Origin: Agapanthus africanus
Taxonomy: Eukaryota; Streptophyta; Magnoliopsida; Asparagales; Amaryllidaceae
DNA: 64,000 nt
Direction: 5' to 3'
Assembly (NCBI GenBank): GCA_030015575.1
Contig: JASDDO010000014.1
Coordinates: forward strand, 164,519,911-164,583,910
Shown here: one piece after another, positions 56,757 to 64,000 of the stretch
Layout: each line of letters opens with the position of its first letter
Numbering within the stretch: the stretch's first letter is position 1
Program-made: the position numbers and the translations under genes
The notes under the pieces: model-generated
The model's database searches: none
Seen by the model: only the letters and a program-made list of their open reading frames with translations
Told to the model about the DNA's origin: nothing

Positions 56757-58052
56757 TGTTGGGGTAAAAATTTACACCCCTGTTGACCGAGTCAAAGTCA
56801 AGGTCAACCCCAAGCCAGGTGGGCCCAAGCCCAAGCAAGTGGGCCAATGCCCAGGTCGAGCCCGAACACGAAGCGTCTGGCCTTCCGCCATGCCAACAAA
56901 AAAAATCATGTAATAAATAATTTTTATGTAATTTTTTTATACATGAATGTATGTAAAATGGGCATAAAGCCAATATTTTGTAAGCCCATGGCTTATGTGC
57001 AAAAATGTAATGGCACATGAGCCATGGAATAGGCAAAATGCCATTTTGTAAAGCCCAAGGGGCTATATGCAAATATGTAAGCCTATAAAAGGCAAAATGA
57101 TGATGAATAAAAAAAAAAGACTTTTCATTCTCTCCACAAAAATTAGAGCTGAGCTCTTTCTTCCTTCTTCAAGGTTCCAAAACCTTCTTCTTTCTCTTGA
57201 ATTAAATCAAGAGTTTTACTCTTCCTTTTTCAAAACTAAATAGTTTTCCACCACAAAACCCACAAAGGGGAACTTGGATCTGCCATCAGATCTTAAAAAG
57301 GAGAGATTTTGAGATTTTACATCTCTTGATCTTCAAGATCCAGCAAGCAACAGGAGGAAGAAGAAGAACCCTTCCATTAACTCAACAAAAAAAAAACACT
57401 CAGGAGTCTAACTCCTCTTTGATTTCTCTTCAGAGAAATCTTTTTAGGCTAAAAGCCTGTTGTGTGCGCAAGTCGCCCGCGTGCCGACACGTGGCGCGCG
57501 CTCTTGCGCAACTGCGCAAGTGCGCAAGTCGCCCGCGTGCCGACACGTGGCGCGCGCGCTTGCGCACCTGTGCATCCCTTGGATGTCTTTTCCCCCTCTT
57601 TTGTGTACATATATACACATATACATATGTATACAAATTTATACATACACGTACTCCACGACACTGTCCCTGTTAGAAAAAAATTTCTAACGGGGCGCTG
57701 CCCCGCACCCCGCAAGGGGGCTGCTAGCCCCCTTGACCCCCAGCCCGCTATCCGGGTAGCGGGACCCCCGTAAAAACTCTGCATGGCTCCCGATATATCC
57801 AAACCCCCCCTTTCAGAACTGAACACACGTATACTGCACATTGAGTTCGCATGACTAGTTTAACCCATTAATCGGAGGTTCCCTCGCCCCAAAGGCGATG
57901 GGTAATTAACGGCAGCTTAGTCCGCGGCTGCCGGAGATTCGGATCCCCACAATCATTAAACCCCGGCTTACCCTAGGCCGGGGGAATCTGTAGTACGCCT
58001 GACAAGCGCGCGCGTATTCCCATCTCAATGGGGTGACGAAAAACACCCTACA
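56757..58052 (+). repeat. 5' LTR of copy B
   Basis: TGTTGGGGTA to ACACCCTACA, 1296 bp. TATA box at 57083. Between 57145 and 57763 it is a chain of perfect inverted repeats: AAGGTT/AACCTT (57171), AGGAGT/ACTCCT (57402), GATTTCTC/GAGAAATC (57421), AGGCT/AGCCT (57446), GTTAGAAA/TTTCTAAC (57672), CGGGGC/GCCCCG (57691), CAAGGGGGC/GCCCCCTTG (57713), CCCGCTA/TAGCGGG (57744). A two-unit GACACGTGGCGCGCG array lies at 57470-57570. Confidence 0.95.
57083..57090 (+). promoter_or_regulatory. LTR TATA box of copy B
   Basis: CTATAAAAGG, repeated in the 3' LTR at about 63410. Copy A has TATATAAGG at the same place. Confidence 0.65.
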
Positions 58053-58057
58053 GATTC

Positions 58058-58076
58058 TGGCACGCCCGGTGGGACC
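58058..58076 (+). other. Primer-binding site of copy B
   Basis: TGGCACGCCCGGTGGGACC, five bases (GATTC) after the LTR, identical to copy C. Confidence 0.8.
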
Positions 58077-58196
58077 AATCTCTCCTCCCATATTTCGGGT
58101 TTAAGCGTTCATGCGAACTCAATCAATATACATACATGTATTTATACTAAAAATAATGCTTTTTCATGCAGATTTTCAAGCAATCACTTTCCGACG

Positions 58197-59993
58197 ATGT
58201 CTTCGATGATGAACTCAGCTCCCGTCTCCTACATGATGAAGATAGACTCCAGGACGGTCCTTCCGGCCAGTCTCGGACGACAATGGGAGGAGCCGTTGCT
58301 ACCTTTCGGCTCTATTATGTTCATACCAATTGGCGCCATCCCAGCTCCTCAAGCTCCAGCAGCAAACAAACCGGTCTCGAAAGGCAGGAGACCAAATGTG
58401 GTGATCTCGAGGGCGCCCCAATCCAAACGCGAGTCGGTATCTGAACGACTTTCCTTGGCCCCAGCTGGGGGCATGGCCATCAACACCGACAAAGCAACAA
58501 GGCCTCTCGAGCAAGCTCCGGCGGTGCCCTTGACAACCGCTCGATCGGGAATCTTCTCAGGCATCCCCATCACTCGGCCTATGGCGGCTTCCCGAGGAGC
58601 AGAAGCCTGCCAAGCGCTTAAGGCAGAGAAGCTGAGGCAGAAGCGGCTTAGATATAGAGCCAACAAAAGGGCTAGGGCCCTGGCCATGTTAAAATTTATG
58701 AATTTCCAAAGCCCGGACCACTCCGCGAAACCAGTTGCCAGTGGTGAAAGAACGGCTGAATGTGTTATCCACACTGTCTACATGGCCGGACATGAAGAAA
58801 CGAACCCTCCTCTTCTTCACAGCCATGGTGATGATATGGTTGACGCTACCCAGCATCGGCTCGATCTAAATGATGAAGAGCCCGCTCAGGCCGATAAGCC
58901 AGAGGAGCCCGTGGTTCCTACGGAATTGAGCTCAGGCAATAAAGATTACCCGGTTGTCATAGCCGGAACTACAGAGCAAGCATTATTCCAATGGCTTCAA
59001 AGGCAATTTCAGGACAGGGATGAGAAGATGGCCGAGGTCTATTCCAAAGCCGACGAGCTGGCAAACGTCGTGGCAGATCTCGCGACCCAAGTCGCCCGGT
59101 TGCAATTACAGCAGAATCAAATTTTGGCTCATGAGCCAGGGATTGATACCCGGGGGCAGCCAACTGATATCCCTTTCAACCTAAAAGCGGAGCGCTTTCG
59201 CGAAAATCGGCCGCAATCAGCCTCCAGTCCCTCCGATACATACGCCGGGGGGGAATCGCCTCTGAAAGAGAAACTGAAAAAGGTCTATTCCTTCAAGAGG
59301 GAAAAGGTCCACAAGATATTCAGGGACGCCCTAAGAAACGGTCTACAACTGCCAGAATCAAAGAGACCGCAAGAAGAGAATATGATCGACGACCCAAAAT
59401 ATTGCCCCTATCATAGGGTGATAGGTCATTCCATTGAGGACTGCTTCGTCTTCAAAGATTGGGTCGAAAAGCAATACATGACGGGAGAGATAGAACTGTC
59501 TAAAGGCGTGTTAGCAAACAGTCAAGCTACGACCGCCGATTTCATGCAAATGGAGACCGAAACCTTTCGGGAACCTAACCCTCCCAGACATGTGCAGGGC
59601 GAACCAAAGATTGATCGGCCTCAGGGACCGGCGTCAGTGAGGGCACCTACTCTGATGGAGAGAAGGAAGAAGGTGTACTCCTTTAGGAGGGATGAGGTCC
59701 GCGATATATTCAAGGAAGCCCTGAACAATGGCCTGCAACTGCCTATTCCGAAGAGGCCACATGAAATGAATATGACTGGCAATCCCATGTACTGCCCATA
59801 CCATAGAGTGCTGAGTCATACCATTGAAGACTGCTGTGTTTTCAAAGATTGGGCAGAGGACCAATATAAGCTTGGAAAAACCTCTCAATCCTCGGATGTA
59901 TCGGCAAGCCACAGAGCTAGGTCATCAACACAGCTCCGCCAAGATCAATGTTCAAGGAGCTGGGATAAGCAAAGAGGACCACCACGTCGTTAA
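58197..59993 (+). CDS. Gag-like protein of copy B, intact, lacking a capsid domain
   Basis: 598 codons from ATG at 58197, the same start as copy A (922). No interruption. Parts: an N-terminal region related to copy A; one SVSERL motif; a basic segment KLRQKRLRYRANKRARAL (about residues 141-160); VIHTVYMAGHE (about 190); a long amphipathic, probably coiled-coil segment QFQDRDEKMAEVYSKAD to LQLQQNQIL (about 268-313); then two copies of a module of about 75 residues. Each copy is YSF-x-R, a helix-like stretch, LP-x-x-K-RP, then a C-x2-H-x5-H-x4-C core (YCPYHRVIGHSIEDC at about 401 and YCPYHRVLSHTIEDC at about 531). The core could bind zinc and RNA (inference from spacing). The gag capsid domain seen in copy C is absent. 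It would act as a cofactor for partner elements, or bind the element RNA. Confidence 0.8.
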   Translation: MSSMMNSAPVSYMMKIDSRTVLPASLGRQWEEPLLPFGSIMFIPIGAIPAPQAPAANKPVSKGRRPNVVISRAPQSKRESVSERLSLAPAGGMAINTDKATRPLEQAPAVPLTTARSGIFSGIPITRPMAASRGAEACQALKAEKLRQKRLRYRANKRARALAMLKFMNFQSPDHSAKPVASGERTAECVIHTVYMAGHEETNPPLLHSHGDDMVDATQHRLDLNDEEPAQADKPEEPVVPTELSSGNKDYPVVIAGTTEQALFQWLQRQFQDRDEKMAEVYSKADELANVVADLATQVARLQLQQNQILAHEPGIDTRGQPTDIPFNLKAERFRENRPQSASSPSDTYAGGESPLKEKLKKVYSFKREKVHKIFRDALRNGLQLPESKRPQEENMIDDPKYCPYHRVIGHSIEDCFVFKDWVEKQYMTGEIELSKGVLANSQATTADFMQMETETFREPNPPRHVQGEPKIDRPQGPASVRAPTLMERRKKVYSFRRDEVRDIFKEALNNGLQLPIPKRPHEMNMTGNPMYCPYHRVLSHTIEDCCVFKDWAEDQYKLGKTSQSSDVSASHRARSSTQLRQDQCSRSWDKQRGPPRR

Positions 59994-60287
59994 ACTGGGA
60001 AACAATCGACCACCACGTCATTAAACTGGGAAAAATCGACCACCACGTCATTAAACTGGGAACAATCGACCTCTAAGTCGTTAAACTGGGAATGTAAAAA
60101 AAAATGTGTAAATAAAAGAAAAATAAAGAAAAGCCGAAATGATAGGGCAACTCGCAATAAAAATCAGCGAGTAAAAATAAAAATAAAAATAAAGCCGAAA
60201 TGATGGGGCAACCGCGAATAAATAGCCGAAATGATAGGGCAATCGCGACCTTCGCGATAAGAAAAGCTGAAATGGTAGAGCAATCGC

Positions 60288-60328
<41 letters not shown>
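59985..60328 (+). repeat. TTAAACTGGG and CCGAAATGATGGGGC motifs and A-tract (copy B)
   Basis: Four CGTTAAACTGGGAA / CATTAAACTGGGAA words (59988-60095), three to four CCGAAATGATGGGGCAA words (60133-60245) and an uninterrupted A run of about 35 (60292-60327). Order as in copy A. Confidence 0.75.
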
Positions 60329-60331
<3 letters not shown>

Positions 60332-60929
60332 GGATGATGAGTCGCTCCTGGTACCATATTCCAGTGCAGCAATGCAGACGCCAAACAAAAATCCAATTTC
60401 CCAAAATTCTTTCAGCCCTACGGCCAGTCCCCAAATTGACTACCGTATACAATCTACGGGCTCAAATAATTCTCAGCATACCCATGCCCCACCGCAACCA
60501 CCAGTTACGCGGCTGGTCTCCACCTTTGGAATTATGCTTCATTGGAAAGACCCACTCATGTGTCCTCACGATGCATGAGGAGAACAAACCTTCGTGAGAT
60601 CCTTACGACTCACCAAGGAAAAACACACTTAGGAGTCCTCACGACTCTTAAGGAGAAAATACACCTGCGGGATCCTTACGACTCGTAGAGAGAAAATGCT
60701 TTTATGGGACCCTTACGGCCCATAGAATTGAAAAGCCTTAGGCGATAGGGATCTAAACCTGTCTCCTAAGCCATCGCTCCCCAATCCCCAAATGGCGAAT
60801 GATGAGTCGCTCCTGGTACCATATTCCAGTGCAGCGATACAGACGCCAACCAAATTCCAAATCCCATATCCCAACGGCGAATGATGAGTCGCTCCTGGTA
60901 CCATATTCCAGTGCAGCGATGCAGACGCC
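60329..60929 (+). repeat. Three-tier hairpins and hairpin array 1 of copy B
   Basis: Hairpin units are at 60329-60382, 60794-60847 and 60876-60929. Array 1 runs from 60554 to 60777, with CTCATG/CATGAG, GTGAG/CTCAC, CTTAGGAG/CTCTTAAG, CCTGCGGG/CTCGTAG, TTTTATGGG/CCCATAGAA and CTTAGG/CCTAAG in the usual order. Confidence 0.75.
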
Positions 60930-61083
60930 GACAAAGTCACGAAATTTTTCCGGCCCTACGGTCTGGATCATACATCCTGCAAAACCGTATACAATCCACG
61001 GGCGTAAAACAATCTCAATCTCTCTCTCGAAGAAAAAAAAAAAAAAAAAAAAGAACGAACGGTATGTCCACAAGCAAAATGGG

Positions 61084-61168
61084 CACGGATGAAAACCCGA
61101 AAGGGCTCCGTGAGTAAAAACAGCAGGACTGCCGGCGAGTTTGTGAAAACCCGAAAGGGCGCAAACTC
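61084..61168 (+). repeat. GNRA-type nested hairpins (copy B)
   Basis: CACGGA/TCCGTG (61084-61112) and GAGTTTG/CAAACTC (61137-61168), each enclosing CCC-GAAA-GGG. Confidence 0.72.
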
Positions 61169-61200
61169 ATAAAAAAAAAAAAAAATTGAAATGCACTCGC

Positions 61201-61659
61201 AAAGTCCTCTCGACTTTGTGAGGAGAAAATTCCCACGTGAGATCTTTACGACTCACAAAGGAGCAATACACTTAGGAGTCCCTACGACTCCTAAGAAGAA
61301 AATACACCTACGAGATCCTTTCGACTCGTAGGGAGAAAATGCTTTTATGGGACCCTCACGGCCCATAAAATTGAAAAGCCTTAGGTGACAGGGATCTAAA
61401 CCTGTCTCGTAAGCCACCAATTCCCAAATCCTCTCGGGGCACATGATGAGTTGCTCCTGGCATTATTCTAGTGCAGCAATGCAGATGCCAAACAAAAAAA
61501 ACCAAATTCAAATCCTCCCGGGACAAATGATGAGTTGCTCCTGGCATTATTCCAGTGCAGCAATGCAGATGCCGACAAAAATACCAATCCCAAAATTCTC
61601 TCATGACAAATGATGATTCGCTCCTGGTACCATATTCCAGTGTAGCGATGCTGATGTCA
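61201..61659 (+). repeat. Hairpin array 2 and diverged three-tier hairpins (copy B)
   Basis: Array 2 is 61201-61415 (AAAGTC/GACTTT, GTGAG/CTCAC, CTTAGGAG/CTCCTAAG, CCTACGAG/CTCGTAGG, TTTTATGGG/CCCATAAAA, CTTAGG/GTAAG). Three-tier units lie at 61438-61489, 61521-61573 and 61604-61659. The last pairs TGACA with TGTCA; the first two pair TTGCT with AGCAA. Confidence 0.75.
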
Positions 61660-61928
61660 ACACCAAATCAAATCAAACCAACAACCTCTGCGGCGGAATC
61701 ACGCTTCGTCCCAGAATTTACCCCGTGTCGAAATCATGCTTTGCCTCGGGATAACGACCTCCTCGTCGGAATTATGCTCCGCCTCGAAATCAAAATCAAC
61801 AAGTCAACTTCCACTCCGACACCGCAGAAAGCGGAGCAAGTCAGAATCCAATCTCGACACCGCAAGAAGCGGAGAAAGTCAAGTCTACCCCTGACACTGC
61901 AAGAAGCAGAGCAAGTCAAATCAAGCAT

Positions 61929-62990
61929 CGACCGTCTATGTCGCAAAAAGGGCAGTGCAGGCTCCCGCAAATCGGGAACCCAAATCGCTCCGGATCAGAG
62001 CGTCGACCGTCTATGTCGCAAAAAGGGCAGTGCAGGCTCCCGCAAATTGGGAACCCAAATCGCTTCGTAGCAGAGCGTCGACCGTCCATGTCGCAAAAAG
62101 GGCAGTGCAGGCTCCCGCAAATTGGGAACCCAAATCGCTCCGGATCAGAGCGTCGACCGTCTATGTCGCAAAAAGGGCAGTGCAGGCTCCCGCAAATTGG
62201 GAACCCAAATCGCTTCGTAGCAGAGCGTCGACCGTCCATGTCGCAAAAAGGGCAGTGCAGGCTCCCGCAAATTGGGAACCCAAATCGCTCCGGATCAGAG
62301 CGTCGACCGTCTATGTCGCAAAAAGGGCAGTGCAGGCTCCCGCAAATTGGGAACCCAAATCGCTTCGTAGCAGAGCGTCGACCGTCCATGTCGCAAAAAG
62401 GGCAGTGCAGGCTCCCGCAAATTGGGAACCCAAATCGCTTCGTAGCAGAGCGTCGACCGTCTATGTCGCAAAAAGGGCAGTGCAGGATCCCGCAAATTGG
62501 GAACCCAAATCGCTTCGTAGCAGAGCGTCGACCGTCTATGTCGCAAAAAGGGCAGTGCAGGCTCCCGCAAATTGGGAACCCAAATCGCTCCGGATCAGAG
62601 CGTCGACTGTCCATGTCGCAAAAAGGGCAGTGCAGGCTCCCGCAAATTGGGAACCCAAATCGCTTCGGATCAGAGCGTCGACCGTCCATGTCGCAAAAAG
62701 GGCAGTGCAGGCTCCCGCAAATTGGGAACCCAAATCGCTTCGTAACAGAGCGTCGACCGTCTATGTCGCAAAAAGGGCAGTGCAGGCTCCCGCAAATTGG
62801 GAACCCAAATCGCTCCGGATCAGAGCGTCGACCGTCCATGTCGTAAAACGGGCAGTGCAGGCTTCCTACAAAGCAGGAACCAGATCGCTCCGGGCCAGGA
62901 AAACGTCTACCACGGACACTCCGTCTCGGAGACGCGTCAAGCGTCGACCGTCCATGTCGTAAAAAGGACAGTGCATCCCAAAAAGTGGGA
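61929..62990 (+). repeat. 75-bp tandem repeat array (copy B)
   Basis: Thirteen starts at exact 75-bp steps from 61929 to 62829, then a 116-bp unit to 62945 identical in type to the long units of copy A. Units alternate between two variants (CTCCGGATC and CTTCGTAGC). Open frames up to 382 codons on both strands are repeat by-products. Confidence 0.93.
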
Positions 62991-63066
62991 ACCAAAGCAA
63001 GTCGCCTCCACGAAAAAGAAGATCCATCAATTTCATGCACACGACCCATATATGCTGTGTGCATTT

Positions 63067-63083
63067 ATTGATGGGGGGCACTT
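63067..63083 (+). other. Polypurine tract of copy B
   Basis: ATTGATGGGGGGCACTT directly before the LTR start at 63084, identical to copy A. Confidence 0.8.
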
Positions 63084-64000
63084 TGTTGGGGTAAAAATTT
63101 ACACCCCTGTTGACCGAGTCAAAGTCAAGGTCAACCCCAAGCCAGGTGGGCCCAAGCCCAAGCAAGTGGGCCAATGCCCAGGTCGAGCCCGAACACGAAG
63201 CGTCTGGCCTTCCGCCATGCCAACAAAAAAAATCATGTAATAAATAATTTTTATGTAATTTTTTTATACATGAATGTATGTAAAATGGGCATAAAGCCAA
63301 TATTTTGTAAGCCCATGGCTTATGTGCAAAAATGTAATGGCACATGAGCCATGGAATAGGCAAAATGCCATTTTGTAAAGCCCAAGGGGCTATATGCAAA
63401 TATGTAAGCCTATAAAAGGCAAAATGATGATGAATAAAAAAAAAGACTTTTCATTCTCTCCACAAAAATTAGAGCTGAGCTCTTTCTTCCTTCTTCAAGG
63501 TTCCAAAACCTTTTTCTTTCTCTTGAATTAAATCAAGAGTTTTACTCTTCCTTTTTCAAAACTAAATAGTTTTCCACCACAAAACCCACAAAGGGGAACT
63601 TGGATCTGCCATCAGATCTTAAAAAGGAGAGATTTTGAGATTTTACATCTCTTGATCTTCAAGATCCAGCAAGCAACAGGAGGAAGAAGAAGAACCCTTC
63701 TATTAACTCAACAAAAAAAAACACTCAGGAGTCTAACTCCTCTTTGATTTCTCTTCAGAGAAATCTTTTTAGGCTAAAAGCCTGTTGTGTGCGCAAGTCG
63801 CCCGCGTGCCGACACGTGGCGCGCGCGCTTGCGCAACTGCGCAAGTGCGCAAGTCGCCCGCGTGCCGACACGTGGCGCGCGCGCTTGCGCAACTGCGCTT
63901 GTGCGCAAGTCGCCCGCGTGCCGACACGTGGCGCGCGCGCTTGCGCAACTGCGCAGTGCGCAAGTCGCCCGCGTGCCGACACGTGGCGCGCGCGCTTGCG
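63084..64000 (+). repeat. 3' LTR of copy B, truncated by window edge
   Basis: Matches the 5' LTR from its first base. The GC-rich array from 63789 has at least four ACACGTGGCGCGCG units where the 5' LTR has two. The end and the right target-site duplication are outside the window. Confidence 0.92.

Larger units (their letters stand above)
56757..64000 (+). mobile_element. Copy B: young gag-only Tat-like LTR retrotransposon, right end outside window
   Basis: 5' LTR 56757-58052, primer-binding site 58058, intact gag-like ORF 58197-59993, structured region to 63066, purine tract, 3' LTR from 63084 to beyond the edge. The parts of the two LTRs outside the GC array differ at only a handful of sites by eye. 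No pol domain is present, so it must be mobilised in trans; the gag-only type is known as TR-GAG. It interrupts the fourth 600-bp unit of the CACTA array; GTCAT (56752-56756) is the candidate duplication. Confidence 0.92.

Noticed and set aside
57430..57636. Arg/Cys/His-rich small ORFs across LTR GC arrays (also 63755-63982)
   Set aside because: Open frames result from the repeated GC-rich units and are absent as a conserved protein in copy A.
60292..60327. A run of about 35 suggesting a retroposed poly(A) tail
   Set aside because: Sits inside copy B at the place where copy A has an A-rich stretch; no target duplication or non-LTR element adjoins it.
61916..63064. 382-codon Cys-rich open frame on - and 302/335-codon frames on +
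   Set aside because: All cross the 75-bp array; a repeat unit divisible by three without stops yields long frames in several phases.

Overview
This window is plant nuclear DNA (a flowering plant, probably a eudicot) made almost entirely of nested transposable elements. I see no host gene, tRNA, rRNA or prokaryotic feature. The evidence is plant Ty3/gypsy elements (Athila and Tat/Ogre types), Ty1/copia remnants and an En/Spm (CACTA) transposon whose coding parts are recognisable by protein motifs, together with LTRs, primer-binding sites and target-site duplications (TSDs) that can be read directly.

Layout. (1) 1-19012: 'copy A', an old gag-only (pol-less) Tat-like LTR element on +, entering from beyond the left edge. 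Its 3' LTR (5628-7284 plus 18980-19012) is split by (2) a very young Athila element on - (7285-18974, TSD TATTC, two 1809-bp LTRs, gag-pol open except for one TGA). (3) 19013-24551: a decayed copia element on - ('copia-2') into whose pol copy A jumped; its LTR is 22525-24551. (4) 24552-25569 and 44675 to about 45450: a still older copia on + ('copia-1'), split in its reverse transcriptase by (5) 'copy C', a 19.1-kb Ogre-like Tat element on + (25570-44669, TSD ATCAT). Copy C carries gag, protease, RT, two RNase H domains, integrase, a long structured 3' region and an antisense ORF, all with multiple stops and frameshifts. (6) 46868-56756: a CACTA transposon on - with subterminal palindromes, a second gene of the plant Ptta/En/Spm type, a TNP2 transposase pseudogene and a four-unit 600-bp tandem array upstream of it. 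(7) 56757 to the right edge: 'copy B', a young relative of copy A with an intact 598-codon gag-like ORF, inserted into the 600-bp array.

How they relate. Copies A, B and C share the same primer-binding site, the same duplicated Cys/His module in their proteins, and the same set of RNA-structure modules in their 3' untranslated parts. This fits A and B being non-autonomous elements mobilised by C-type partners (inference).

The most unusual signal is structural. LTRs and 3' regions of these three elements are tiled with short perfect inverted repeats. Seven arrays of five to six hairpins keep one loop (about TCCTTACGA) while their stems change in a paired, compensatory way. A separate three-tier hairpin of about 54 nt recurs 17 times, also with paired stem changes. 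I know of no described feature that explains this. Nearly all nonsense codons in the window fit single C-to-T (or G-to-A) changes, as expected of methylated, silenced DNA.
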